64,000 nucleotides of DNA from Paratrimastix pyriformis (taxonomy: Eukaryota; Preaxostyla; Paratrimastigidae), in the NCBI GenBank assembly GCA_027972325.1, contig JAPMOS010000003.1, positions 931,001 through 995,000 on the forward strand, written 5' to 3'. Positions 44,168 to 56,026 of the stretch are shown piece after piece. The position numbers and the translations under genes were made by a program. The stretch's first letter is position 1. Each line of letters begins with the position of its first letter. The notes beneath the pieces are model-generated. The model saw nothing but the letters and a program-made list of their open reading frames with translations. It was not told the DNA's origin and did no database searches.

Positions 44168-47100
44168 ATGTCGGCCTTCAAATTGATGGGTTTGCCGCTT
44201 CGATCGTTGATTCGCTGGCTAACGCTGGTTTTCAGTTCGTCAGCGCTCGGGCATTCAGTTTCTGAATGGTCCCCCTGCTTACACGCCGGCTGGGATTGAT
44301 ATGTCTGACTGTCGGCTTTGTTTTTTCCTCTTTCATGTCCTTTTTTGCATCAGTGATTGTCCCGATGGACCTACAGCCTTCTCCCGGGATGGGTCTCTTC
44401 TCGCATGCGTGAACAAGAACTTTGCGGGGGCCACAGTCTACAATACTGACACCGGGGCCGTCCTGATGCAAGTACGTTCTCAGAAAGGGTGTTCCGGATT
44501 TCTGACCGTGTTTGCTTTCGCAGGTTCCTGGTGACTCTCGCGTGACGGATTTGGCTTTTTCGCCCCGGGGGACTTATTTGCTCACCTGGCGCAGCCCACT
44601 CAAGCGCGTGCAAGCGGAGGGCCTCTCGGAGGCCGATCTGCAAGCTCGCAATAACAACCTTCAGATGTGGGAGGTTGCCTCCGGCCGGAAGATGTTCCAT
44701 TTCTACCACATGGAAGCGAAGTGGTCCGTCGTGCCCGCGCTCTGGTGGTGGGCTTCACTCGCTCCTGGACAGGCCTGTCGTTCAGTGGACTGACGACGAG
44801 CGCCTCTTCGCCATTCGGCGCGCCCCGGGGTCGCTGGAGCTCTACGAAGTCGAGGCCATCCGGACGGCCCAGGCCCAGAACCCGGCCGCGCCCCTCCAGC
44901 CGGCCGCCACCCGTCGCGCCAACTTCGCGAACCTGGCTGGCTTCGCTGTGGCGGCCGACGGGCCCACCATCCGAGTCGGCATCTTTACGGCGGCTGCCAA
45001 GGTCCGGCCAAGCGACGCGCTCTGCCCCGGCCTCCTCGCGCGCCCGCACCCACTGACCGTACGTGCCGCATGCGCAACCACGCCATCAACAGGACCAGGC
45101 GGCCTCGCTGCGGCTCTACACGTACCCCAACTTCGACCGCCCCGAGGGCTCCAAGGCCTTCTTTCGGGCCACGAGCGCCGAGCTGGGCATGGCCAAGGGC
45201 GCCCGCGGTCCGTCCGCGTCCATCTTCGGACCGGCTATCCCCCCCCCCCCCCCCCCCCTTCGCCCTCCCTTTCCCTTTCCCTTTCCCTTTGTCGTCCCTC
45301 CGCTGGTGGGATCGCATCGGCGTGGCATCTCAGCTGACCCCACTGGTTTTGTTGTGCTGTGGGCTGGACGTGGGGCCGCTCAGCCGTGGTGGCCCTGACC
45401 CACACCGATAGCGACGTCACGGGCCGGTCGTACTACGGCGAGACGGGTCCGCCCCAGACGCCCCCCCGGTTCCCGTTCATATGCCTCCCCCGCCCGCCCT
45501 GGAGCTCCATACATCACCTCCTCCGCCCCTCCGACTCTGCCTCCCCTCTGCAGGTCTCTTCCACGTGCCCCTGAGGGACACGTCCACCCTGACCGTCGGT
45601 CGGTCCCAGGCCTGGGCCCGCCACCAATCCGCCCCTTTTCCTTCCCCCCCACATTCCTCATCCTGTCGCCTCTCCCTCTTCGGCCGCCCCGATCCTGATG
45701 CCGCCCCGCCCCGCCCCGCCTGCCCCGTCTTGGGTTGGCCCAGAGGCGCCTGTGCACGATTTCGCCTGGAGCCCAACCGGCACCGAGTTCGCCGTCATCC
45801 ACGGGGGTCCGTCCACGGCCCCGCGCGGCCACTCGGCAGTTTGCCCAAGGGTGGCAGTTTGCCCAAGGGTGGCAGTTTGCCCAAGGGTGGCAGTTTGCCC
45901 AAGGGTGGCGGGTGGCGGGTGGCGATGGCTGCTTGAGTTCCCCAGCCGTTCTGGTCGATCGCCGTGCCTCACCTCTTCCCCTTCTTCATTGCGCCACGCC
46001 CCTTTCCTTCTCCTTCACTGCCCTGCTGGGGCTCCGTCCGTCTGGCGGGTGGCCAGGGATGCCTGCCCGGACGACCCTCTTCACGGCCGAGGGCCGGGCC
46101 ATCCACGAGTTCCCCATGGCCCCGTGCAACACCATCCGCTGGTGCCCACACGGCCGCTGTCTGCAGACTCCTCGCCACCCCGCCGCCAGCTCACTCACAC
46201 GCACACGCACACCCGCCCCACCCCCTTTGGCTTGACTTTGGACAGACATTCTTCTGGGCGGCTTCGGGAACCTGCATCAGGTCCGCCCGGCTGCCTCGGC
46301 GACGGCAACGGTGATGGCGTGGGGGCGTGGTGTAGCCCCCTCGCCAGCGCCCTCCACCGCACATGCCAGCTCACTCTGCACGGCTCCCTCTGGCTCGGGG
46401 GCGCGGGACGGCAGGGCGAGATCACCATCTACGACCGGAAGACCCTGGCCCAGTGCGGCCGGACGGTCTTCCCCTGGGGCAGCGCCATCTCGTGGAGCCC
46501 CGACTCGCGCTACTTCGCCGCGGCCATCGTCACGCCCCACCTGCGCGTCGATAACTGGTCCGCACCGCCCCGTGCACTCGCCACCCCTGCGCCATCACCC
46601 ATTCGGCCCTCCCTCCGTCTGACCGACCGCCCGGTGGCTCCGCCCCCCCCCCCCCCCCCCAGCTTCCGGGTTTTCAAGAACAATGGCGAGCAGGTCTACA
46701 TCCAGCCCTACCAGGAGCTCTACGATGTCTGCCCCGGTGCCCCCTCCCCCTTGGCCCACTGGGTGGGTTCCGCCCGTTGGTGGCGGATGGATGGATGCCT
46801 CATGGAGGTCCTCGGTGGCGTGCTGGCGCTGCTGCGGCCAGGTTGCCTGGCGGCCGGCCCTCCCCGACAGCCTCACCCCGGCCGAACCCGAGCCCCGCCA
46901 GACAGCAGCCCCTGTGGCGGCGCCCTCTGCCTCGGCTACCCAGGGGGCCGCCCCCGCGCCCGCCAAGGCGGCCGCTCCCGCAGAGCCCGTCCGGCGCGCG
47001 TACCGGCCCCCAGGCGCCAGGGGCGACAGTGCCGTGGCGGATCTGATCAGGGTCTGCGGGCCAGCCATTCCTCCTGGTCGGGCTCACGAGGTTGTGGTCC

Positions 47101-47884
47101 CCTCTTGGGGCGGGCGCACTGGGCAGCAACAAATGTCCTCGCGCACCCCGACGGGCAGCGCCAAATCGGCGACGCCCTCGCCCAAGCCCACCTGGGGCCC
47201 GCCCGAGGAGAAGAAGAAGACCCCCGAGCCCGCCTCGGCCCCGGCCCCGGCCCCCCAGGCCGCCGCAGAGCCGGAAGAGTCGAAGGTCTGCCCGGTGCCG
47301 ACCCACCTTCCCCTCCGCGCGCCGTTTCTTCGTCTTCTCACCGGAGTCGCGCTGCTGCTGGATGGCGGCTGGCGGTGCGGTGGGCAGGCGACCAAGGCCC
47401 AGCGGCGGAAGGAGCGCAAGCAGAAGGAGCGCGAGGAGGAGCAGGCCCGGGCCCGGGCCGAGGCCGAGGCGGCCATGGAGTTCGTCCTGCCCCCGGGGAC
47501 GCCCTCCCCTGCCCCAGCCCCCAGCCCCAGCCCCAGCAGCAGCCCGGCCCCCGCCAAGGCCAAGCAGTCCAAGGCCCCCGCCAAGGCCAAGGCCGCCAAG
47601 CAGCCCGAGCCCGAGGATGACGAGCCGGCCGACGGTCCGCACCCGCCTCTCCGTGGCCCCCGACTCAGCCATCCTCCCTTTCCCTTTCCTTTCCACCACC
47701 AGCCGATCCCGCCCAGCGCCTCAAGTCGCTCCGCCGGAAGGTCCGCAAGATGGATCCGCTTCGCGAACGTGTCGCTCGAGGCGAGACGCTCACGGAGGCC
47801 GAGCAGCACCGGGTCGAGCAAGCCATCGAGTGGGAGCAGGAAATTGCCCGACTCGAGGCATCTCTACCTCAGGCGACCCAATGA
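44168..47884 (+). CDS. EIF2A: Eukaryotic translation initiation factor 2A
   Basis: eIF2A is a WD-propeller protein that can deliver initiator tRNA to the 40S subunit independently of GTP. Spliced exon 1 (MSAFKLM) joins VRQRSGIQFLNGPPAYT by a 41-nt intron, matching the VRGSEGLYMVNGPP start of animal eIF2A. Propeller blades follow: DGSLLACVNKN, DLAFSPRGTYLLTW, LRLYTYPNF, HDFAWSPTGTEFAVIHG, LLGGFGNL (frame uncertain at its edges), SAISWSPDSRYFAAAIVTPH and RVFKNNGEQVY. The last exon DPAQRLKSLRRKVRKMDPL to the TGA at 47882-47884 matches the conserved basic coiled C-terminus. Introns begin GTCTGAC, GTCCGGCC, GTCCGTCC and GTCCGCCC. It converges with eL27 (174 bp apart). Confidence 0.92.
45834..45908 (+). 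repeat. Intronic 18-bp repeat (CAGTTTGCCCAAGGGTGG)
   Basis: Four head-to-tail copies in an eIF2A intron that starts about GTCCGTCCACGG (45807). Confidence 0.9.
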
Positions 47885-48058
47885 GATTATTTTTAAAAAA
47901 CTGTTCTGGTCGATGATCAACCCACTGGTAGCGATGGGGAATGTGATGATGAGGACAACCAGAAACTACGCCCACCTACAAAAAATAATCGATCCAAGCC
48001 CGCGCCAGGCGAAGTCGTGACGAATCAAGCCCGAGGTCTCTTTTTTCAAACAACGTGT

Positions 48059-48514
48059 TTAGAAGTGCAGCTTCTCGAAGAACCACTTGTTCTCACCGGC
48101 GAGGTACCTAGATGGTCGTGATGAACACTGAGGATTTGACCGGGAGGATTCTACAGACTTGGCCTGGAAAACCTTGCGGACTTCCTTGCGAACCTCACGA
48201 CGGGCCTTAAGGTCGGCCATGGAATCGGGGACAACGACGTCCTTCAGGTTCATCTCCGCCTGGTAGCGGGTGGGCATGATGTGAGAGAAGTTGACCATCT
48301 TCACGAAGGGCTTAATCGAAGAGCGGTGGTGCATGGTCTTCTTCGACATATCCTTAGTGACACGGAGGGGGTTCTTGCGGATGCCAGCGACGAGGCAGTG
48401 GCCGAAGTGGTGAGCATCAGTGCCATCATCGAAGGTCTTAACAATAACGGCCTTCTTGCCGGCGTACCGACCGTTCAGGAGAATGACGACCTTCCCGGGC
48501 TTGAGGAATTTCAT
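48059..48514 (-). CDS. RPL27: 60S ribosomal protein eL27 (L27e)
   Basis: A large-subunit ribosomal protein. It starts MKFLKPGKVVILLNGRYAGK (ATG at 48514) and contains KKAVIVKTFDDG, FVKMVNFSHIMPTRY and KARREVRKEVRKVF, ending GENKWFFEKLHF with TAA at 48059-48061, as in the eL27 family. Exons 48159-48514 and 48059-48107 flank a 51-nt intron (48108-48158, GTCTGT...TCTAG). The intron is a multiple of three with no in-frame stop, so unspliced translation gives an apparent 17-residue insertion; removing it restores FQAKYLAGENKW. An earlier in-frame non-ATG start was ignored. Confidence 0.96.
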   Translation of the reverse strand: MKFLKPGKVVILLNGRYAGKKAVIVKTFDDGTDAHHFGHCLVAGIRKNPLRVTKDMSKKTMHHRSSIKPFVKMVNFSHIMPTRYQAEMNLKDVVVPDSMADLKARREVRKEVRKVFQAKSVESSRSNPQCSSRPSRYLAGENKWFFEKLHF

Positions 48515-48705
48515 CGAAGCAGAGAGCGCCAAGAGACCGGTATCACCCTTGGGTTTTAGGAACTATTCGTACAAGGGAAAAAAGGGCCACTTGGGCTCTG
48601 GCCCTTCATTCGCCTCATATTGCCCCGATTCGGCGACTCGAATTCTCTTGGGTTGAGCGTGGTCCACATAGAACAGTTTTTCCAGCTTCTTGAATCTCAT
48701 CGGCG
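48515..48705. promoter_or_regulatory. 191-bp divergent region (eL27 / membrane protein)
   Basis: Start codons at 48514 (-) and 48706 (+) face away from each other; AT-richer than the gene bodies. Confidence 0.45.
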
Positions 48706-50308
48706 ATGAAGGATCGCGGACTCCGTTCCATTTTTCTCCAGTTCAATTTCTCGACACTCGCTCAGGATGCGCTTCAAAACAAGCATAAACACTCTCATAT
48801 CCTTTTACGGCCAATCTTTAATATGGCCCTTGCGGTTTTGGTTGATATGGCAATGATTCCAGGGGTCTTCTTGTGGGGCGACCCTGACCCTCTCCTCAAC
48901 GCCATCGGATTGTACGGATTTAATCTTTTTGCGCTCGCACTCTTCTCTGTGATCCCACATTTCCTGCAATGCATCGTCATGCTGGCGGACCACATCCGTT
49001 TGATGAAGAAGAGCAAACAAACACATCGACCACGTCTCGCGCGATTAGTCTCCGGTCTGTTCGCCAAGATGTTCGATCCGCGGACACGACCCCTCGCCAG
49101 ATCGCCTCCTGGGCCGGATCCGCTTCCGGCACTTCATGGAGCCGTTCGGGCTGACCCTGCTCCTGCTGGGGTCGGACATCGGGGGCTGGCTCGGGTGCTA
49201 CTGGTTCGTTCCTCCGATTTTCGCGCGCGGGGTGCATCTGCCCATTGGGACTCTCCCCGGGGGGGCGCAGGTGGGGCAGCGACGACGAGACGGTGATGTG
49301 GGGCGGGGTGGGCGTCTACTTCGGGACGGCCCTGCTCTTCGCGGCCATCCCGCATGTGGTGCAGCTGGTCCAGATGGCCAGGACCTGCGGCGGCACACCT
49401 GGGCGGCCCCCCCGGGTCCTCAGGGCTGAGAGCCCGGGCCCCTCCGCCCCGCTGCCGCTTGCGGCCGGACTCGCGCATCCTCCTCAGCCACCCGTCAGGC
49501 GCGGGGTCCCGGCCCGGTCCAGCCTAACCAAGGTCTTCTATGTGCCTGCCCTGTCTGCCTGCTTGCCGGCTCCTCCTGTTCCCGCATATTCCCCGCCCTG
49601 CCCCCGGCCTCACTTCGCTCGCCGCTCTGTGCCGTGCCGTGCCGTGCCGTGCCGTGCCGTCAGCCGCTCCAGCCGCTCCAGCCGGGCCCAGCGGCCCTGC
49701 TGCCAGGCCGGGAAGGCCTCCAGGAGTATGCGGCCCGGCGCCACGGGTCCCTCTTCGCGGGCGAGGGGCCCCGGATCGCACTGCGCTTCCTCGCCGCCGC
49801 ACGGGCCTCGGCCTCGGCGGCCCGCGGCGGCTCGTCCTCGGTCCCCGCCCAGAACCCACGCCTCCCACCCCCGGCGCCCGCCGGCCCTCGCCACACCGAG
49901 GCGGCCCCCTTGGAGCCCGAGGGCGACAACGAGCGCGCGCCCCTGCTGGGCCCGCCCGGCCCCGGCACCTCGATCAACGAGGAGCACCCGGCCCCCCGGC
50001 GAGCGGCCCGGGGGCCCCCGATGGAGCGGCTGATGCGGTGGCTGCTGGACCCGTGGACGGGCCTCTGCATGGACCTGCTCAACGACACCCTGGGCAACGC
50101 CTGCTGGGCGGCCACCTGCCTGGAGGACCCCTGGCCGGCCGTGGGCATGTGGGGCTGGGTGGGCTTCTCGGCCCTGGTCAACCTGCTGCCCCACGGGCTG
50201 CTCCTGTGGGGCCTGCTCTGGGACGCACACTGCCGCCACCGCTGGGTGCGCACCCGCCCCCCGAGCGCCCCCAACGCGCCGCCACCAGCGACACTGGAGT
50301 CCCCGTAG
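48706..50308 (+). CDS. Multi-pass membrane protein with internal Pro-His repeats, unknown function
   Basis: Not recognised. The AT-rich first exon (MKDRGLRSIFLQFNFS) encodes FNMALAVLVDMAMIPGVFLW and GFNLFALALFSVIPHFLQCI. A second exon, in a different frame, has MEPFGLTLLLLGSDIGGWLG, and a third VYFGTALLFAAIPHVVQLVQ. After a GC-rich hydrophilic region (49.7-50.03 kb) comes VGFSALVNLLPHGLLLWGLL and a basic tail, ending at the TAG at 50306-50308. The three segments with the pattern hydrophobic-hydrophobic-P-H, each preceded by a Trp-Gly or Trp-x-Pro turn, suggest a threefold internal repeat with at least six helices. The exon limits in the middle are uncertain. An integral membrane protein of internal membranes or the surface. 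Confidence 0.7.
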
Positions 50309-50642
50309 CCGGGCTGCCGTTGCCCCTGTCCGGCGATCGGGCTGCCCCGCTCTGTCCGGCGATCGATCGGGGGGGCCTCACCGAATGGAATGATTCGCAG
50401 AGGCCTCGAACAAGAAGTCGGACAGAAAACCCACAGATGGGCCGCATTGACGAAAAGAGGGTGGGGGGACAGGAGGGGAGAGAGGGCCCCCACCATCCTC
50501 GCGCCATCCCGCGTCCTCCTGCATGTGGGCTGCTGCTCTTGGTGGGCGGCAGCCGATCGGGGGGCTCAGTCGGAGACTCTGTCCCTGATCTCCTCGGCCC
50601 CAGGATGGGCGGGGGGGATCTGCAAGCCGAGGCCCTGGAGCC
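50309..50642. other. Convergent 3' region, no gene seen
   Basis: Between the membrane protein stop (+) and the GT18 stop (-). No conserved translation found in either strand. Confidence 0.6.
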
Positions 50643-53034
50643 TCAGAGGTCCCCGAAGGCGACCTCGTCGATGATCTGGCGGACCCGCTCGATGTACACC
50701 TCGGCCCGGTAGTCGGTCGGCACCCAGTTCCGGGCGGCCCCCATGCCCAGCCGGGTGAAGGGCGTCCCCAGGGAGCCCTTGAAGGAGGCCCCCGTCCGGC
50801 CCGCGCCCAGGGTGGCCTGCTCCCGGACCCGGGCCGCCCCCGCCAGGGCCGGCGTTCGGGCGTAGGTGGTGTAGTAGCTCTGCACGAGCGGCCCGCCGGC
50901 GGGCTGGAGGGGCGCCAGCTGGGGCAGGGCCCGCAGGGCGGTCACCCCCTCGGCCAGGCAGCTGGCCGCCCGCCGGAGGGCGTCGGGGCCGCCCGGGCCC
51001 ATGGCGCCCGTGTCCAGGGTGCACACACGGGGCGCGCCCACCATCTGGGCCGCGTAGGGGTGCTGGCTGGGGTACTCCACCTGCCACCCCACGGCCCCGG
51101 CATCGGGCGGGTGAGAACAGCAGGTCCAACCCCGCCGCCACCACCGTCGCGTCTGCCACCCCCGACCCGCTGCCTTCCTCGCCCCCCCGCCCACTCTTCC
51201 CGCACCCCTTCCGCACCCCGGTCAGGCAGACCTCGGCCATGCGGGAGTAGAGGAAGGGCGGGTTGTGGACGGGGTTGAGCACCACCAGCCCGGCCGCGAT
51301 GGCCTCGAGGACGGTCGGCCCGGCGATGGGGTGCCCCAGGCCCACCAGGAAGTCCGCCTGGCCCAGCAGCTCCTGGTACTGGGGCCGCGACAGGTGCCCG
51401 TGGTTGTGGTAGTGCACCCCCTCCACCAGCCCGTACCTGCGGCCGGCCGGGGGGGTTGGGGGTGACGGGGGTGAGCCGAGGGTCATTGCATGCCCGGGGG
51501 GGTTAGGGGCGGCGGGCCCACGGACCGGGAGAAGAGAGCCGGGCTGTAGCCGCGCTGGGGGGAGATGGTGGTGTGGAGGGTGTAGTTGTGGTGGAGGGCC
51601 AGCTCGGCCAGCAGGCGCATGTTGGGCGCCGTGAAGTACTTGGACTCCTTCCCCCAGACCACCCCCTGGTTGCCCCGCCGCGCCCGGGGCGTCACCGGGT
51701 CCACGATGAAGCCCAGATACGTGTTCCTGCGCCCCGAGAGACAGCCCACCCGGTAAGGCAGCTGGTCTGAGCGAGAGCAGTCAGACAAGAGCAGGGGCAC
51801 GGGGGGGGGGGGGGGGGGGGGACGCTCTGTACCCTGTGTCGCATCTCCCCATCGCCTCGCCCGGGTCCCGCGGCGCATGGAATGGGCCCCCTCACGGTGC
51901 TCGCTCAGGCCGCGAGAACCGTCAGGGACCAGAGATCCTGAAAGCGCTCCAGGGTCTGCCTCCGGGGTGGGGGGGGAGGGAGGGGGGGGAGGGAGGGAGG
52001 GGTACAGACCATGGAGTGGGGTAGGGGTCAGATAGTCGCGGGCCGTGAGGGGGTGCTGGGCCACCCGGGGCGGGGTCCCGAAGAACTCCGAGATGAACAT
52101 GCGCCGCTTGGAGACCTGGACCCCCCCCCCCCCCGCCATGCCCATGCCCATGCCCACGCCCCACGCCCACGCCCCGGATGGACGTCAGCGGGGCTTGCCG
52201 GCAGCCGCAAGCTGGACGGGAGCGCGAAGGGCCGGGAGAGGGACGACGGAAGGAGGCTGGGGCCTTTGCGCGGGCCTTGGAGTCGCGGCTGCGGTCGGGC
52301 ATGAGGGCCCGCCGGTCCTCGGGGGTCAGCATGAAGGGGTCCGTCACCAGGATGCTCACCCGCACTTCCTCGGGGCCCCCGCGGGCCTCGGCGGGCGGCT
52401 CGTTCCAGCCCACCCGGGCCAGGGCGGCCTCGAGGTCGCCCCGGGAGGAGGTCTCCACGTACTCGTGCCCCAGCGCACGCAGGGCCCGCTCGAAGGAGTC
52501 CTTCACGACAAGCTCGCCCCCCGGACCCCCTTTCCGGGTGCCGTCTTGGATGAAGTCCTGCCGGGCAGAGGGTGAAGGAGGAGGTGTGTGTGACCAACCC
52601 GGGGCAGCAGGCCAAACCTTGACACAGGCCATTAAATGGAAGATGACGGTAACATGGACGCCCTGGTGTGGCTGTGTCACATAAGGAGTTGCAGGCTCAG
52701 GCGTTGGCGTTGGCGGTGGCGGTGGTGGTGTTGACGGTGGTGGCGGTGGTGGCGGCGTTGGTGGTGGTGGGGAGGGGGGAGTTTGGGGAGAACTGGGGGT
52801 GGATTCGTCTTCAAGAATTTCTGCCGATGTCGGACGGTCATCACCGACTCTCTCTTCTTCGATAATTTCAGTGGGATTTTTCGGGGGCTGCAACGGCGAA
52901 TGGTGCTGGGGCGGGTTCGTGGGAGGCCGTGGGGCAGGGGGTTTCTCTTCTGGACCATGTGGTGACTGACTGAAAATCATCAGAAAAATAAAAATTACGC
53001 CCACCGCGACAAAGAAACTCTTTCTCAATCTCAT
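50643..53034 (-). CDS. Golgi GT18-family glycosyltransferase (MGAT5-like)
   Basis: The family's known member, MGAT5, adds beta-1,6-GlcNAc to N-glycans in the Golgi. The start ATG at 53034 opens MRLRKSFFVAVGVIFIFLMI, a type II signal anchor, followed by a Pro/Ser/Thr-rich stem (about 52.95-52.7 kb). Catalytic-region exons contain ERALRALGHEYVET, VSKRRMFISEFFGTPP, YLGFIVDP...VVWGKESKYF, and the family-typical LLGQADFLVGLGHPIAGPTV, LEAIAAGLVVLNP and SQHPYAAQMVGAPRV. The last exon ends AFGDL with TGA at 50643-50645. The LVGLG-P-x-GP-x-LEAIA-G-x-x-LNP block and SQHPYA are the reasons for the GT18 call; acceptor specificity is unknown. Its start is only 55 bp from that of casein kinase 1. Confidence 0.87.
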
Positions 53035-53089
53035 TTTTGGAGAGCCACTTAGTCGATATACTCCAGTGGTTCTGTAGGTCTTTCTCCCG
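53035..53089. promoter_or_regulatory. 55-bp divergent promoter region (GT18 / casein kinase 1)
   Basis: The shortest head-to-head spacing in the window: start codons at 53034 (-) and 53090 (+). Core promoter elements must be shared or overlap the coding starts. Confidence 0.6.
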
Positions 53090-56026
53090 ATGGAGGAGAA
53101 CGACTCTTTGATTGTACAAGGAGATGCTGGCCAGGAGCCACAAGAGCAACGCCCAAATGTTGAGAGCGGAGGCGTGTCCGTAACAACAGGATCTTCTCGA
53201 ACGGGCGAATGGATCGTTGGGGGCCGCTGGACCGTCGCTCGCGACAAGCACATCGGCTCGGGGAGCTTCGGTGATATTTACACAGCACTTGATTCGACAA
53301 CGGGGAAGGAAGTCGCTGTCAAGGTCGAAAAGGCCCACATCCAATCCCCGCAGCTCCACTACGAGGCGCGGTTGTACCGGCTCTTTCAAGGTGGTGTTGG
53401 GATCCCTCAGGTTTTGTATTTCTCTCAAGAGCAAGAAGACAATATTTTGGTCCGTGTTGGTTGCGAGCGTCACGCCCCCTTCAGCCCCCCCCCCCCCCCC
53501 CCCCCCTTCCACCCTCCTCTTCTCCCTTCCTGCTGGGCTCGGGACGGTCGTTTCTATTGGCCATCACGTTCACCCCGCGCGTATATCTCACTTGGCGGAT
53601 CTACCTGCCGCCCCCAGGTCATGGACCTCCTGGGGCCCTCCCTGGAGGACCTCTTCCGAAAGCGGGGCCAGCCGTTCAGCCTGAAGACGGTGCTGATGCT
53701 GGCCGACCAGATGATCACCCGGCTCGAGTTCGTCCACACGCGCAACTACATCCACCGCGGTCCGCAGGCCAGGCGCCCGTCTCCCCCGCCCCCCAGCCCA
53801 GCCCAGTCCCCCATCCCCATCCCATCCCCACCCCCCCTCATGGCACACCCCGCCTCTGCAGACATCAAGCCGGACAACTTCCTGGTGGGGCGGGGCCGCG
53901 GGTCCGAGTCGCTCATCCACCTGATCGACTACGGGCTGGCCAAGCGCTACCGGGACGCCAAGACCCAGCAGCACATCCCCTACAGGGAAAACAAGGGTCT
54001 GGCCGCCCCCGCAAGACCTGCAACCCACCCCCCACCCCCCACCCATCCGTCCGATGGCTCTGCGCGCGCTCCGAGCGGCGGAAATTGCCGAACGTACACA
54101 TGGCTGTCTTTCGGGGGGACGGCGGGCCGGGCTGGTTGGGCCTTTGGCCTGGGGGGGTGGCGCTGGGCGGCCGGCCAGGGATCACGGGCACGGTGCGCTA
54201 CGCGAGCATCAACACCCACCTGGGCATCGAGTCCAGCCGGCGGGACGACCTGGAGTCGCTGGGCTACGTGCTGATCTACTTCCTCACGGGCCAGCTGCCC
54301 TGGCAGGGCGTCAAGGCCCAGACACGCCACCAGAAGTACCGCAAGATCGGGTCCGCACCCCCACCCCCACCCCATCCCCACCATCCACCCCCCCACTCCC
54401 CACCCTGCCCGGAGACCCGGCTTCGAGCAGCCGCCCTCCGCTTGGCTGATGCCCCACGTGCCCAGTGGCCACCCCGCCCGTTCTTGTCTCATCTCCCCCC
54501 TGTCACCCCCTCCGTCTCTACCGCCCCCTGCCCTCCGCAGCCACCTGAAGCTGAGCTGCCCTGTGGAGCAGCTGTGCCGCAACCACCCCAACGAGTTCGC
54601 GGCCTACCTGAACTACACCCGGGGGCTGCGCTTCGACGGGAAGCCCGACTACGACTACATGCGGCGCCTCTTCCGGGAGCTCTTCCTCCGCGAGGGCTTC
54701 CAGTACGACTGGGTCTACGACTGGACAGAGACCGTCCGCCACCGCGCCCCTTCCCCGCCACGCCCCCGCCACGCCACGCCCCTCCGCAGCCCCACAGCTG
54801 GACAGCTGGGCCCCCCCCCATGCTGCTGCAGACCCGACTCTGAATGGACCCGGCCCGAGGGTGGGCGGCCCCCTCCCCCGCGGAGGAGACGCTCACCCCG
54901 CCCATTGCGATGGGGCCGCGGTCAGATAAGTGTCGCAGATTTTTTCACGCACCCCCTCCCCCTCCCCCTCCGGCCCGTCTCTGATCCCCGTGTGCCTCGG
55001 CACTGGTGCCGCCCACACCTCCGCCCGACCCCCCCCCCCCGCTCCTTCACCTCCTTCCCCATGGGCAGGTGCCCGTGCCGCCCGACGAGCTCCCCCCCGG
55101 CCATGACGGGCCTGCCGGCCCCATCGAGCCCGTCATCGTGCCGCCGCCCACCCACACGGCCACCTCCCGCCGCCCCTCTCGGCCACCCCGCCCCCCCGCC
55201 GCCTCGGCCCCGCCGGCCCCAAGCCCATGCTGGGCTTGACTCGGCCCCCAGCCGCCCCTCTCGGTGCCCCGGGGCCTGGGCCTCGCCTCGGCCGCCATGG
55301 CCGACCCGCCCGCCTCGGCTCTGCCCCTCGCCTCGGGCCTGCCGCCCTCCGTCTCCTACCTCCACAGGCGCTCGTCGGGCCCCGGTCCGCACACCCACCC
55401 ACACGCGCCCCGCCTCGCTCCTTCGCCGCCCGCCCACACCCCGGGGCCCGCGGCTGCTCGTCGCCTTGCCCTTCCTGGGGAGGGGGGGGGGGGGGGGGTC
55501 AATTTGTCGGTCGTGTGCGGTATCTCACGGCCATCCGCTCATGGCGCATGCGCGTGGGGGATGCTCGGCCGGGGGGGTCTGCAGACGCGTCGCCGATGGT
55601 GAGCATCAGCCGGTCGACGCCCGCCGCCCGGCACCCGAGCGGCGTCTCGGCGGCCTCCTCGGGGCTGCTGCCCTCCTCGGGCACGCCCTCGGCCGACATC
55701 CCGCGGGCCCCCGCCACCGGACCCATCGGCCGCGGCCGCGCGGCCCTCGCCCACGGGGCGCCCCCAAGGCCAACAGCCGCCGGAAGTCCGTCCCTCAGTC
55801 CCTCGGCACTCAGCAGGGCCCAAGGGGGATGCCCGCTCCGGTGTGGAGGGTGTGAGGTGGGGGTGGGTGGAGGGTGAGGTGGGATGGGTGGAGAGGGTGG
55901 TATATGATCGCATGGGCTCATCTCATCGCGTGCTCCTCGTTACACATCCCCAACGCGCCCTCCCCACGCCCCGCAGCCTCCACGGCCCGGAACCACAGCG
56001 CCCTGCACTCGACGGTCCGCAGGTGA
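53090..56026 (+). CDS. Casein kinase 1 family Ser/Thr kinase
   Basis: A CK1 kinase. The start ATG at 53090 gives a 42-residue hydrophilic leader, then [40 protein letters not shown] (beta-3 Lys and alpha-C Glu), [35 protein letters not shown] (catalytic loop split by a phase-1 intron GTCCGCAGG), [13 protein letters not shown], and [20 protein letters not shown], the CK1 substrate-recognition signature. The domain ends with [20 protein letters not shown] and YDWVYDWT. All catalytic residues are present. The Ser/Pro/Ala-rich tail is split by GTCCG introns and its exons are uncertain; a plausible last exon reads [15 protein letters not shown] with TGA at 56024-56026. CK1 delta/epsilon enzymes have comparable regulatory tails. 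Confidence 0.92.

Noticed and set aside
48108-48158. Apparent 17-residue insertion in eL27
   Set aside because: It is a 51-nt intron with GTCTGT and TAG ends; splicing restores the family sequence.
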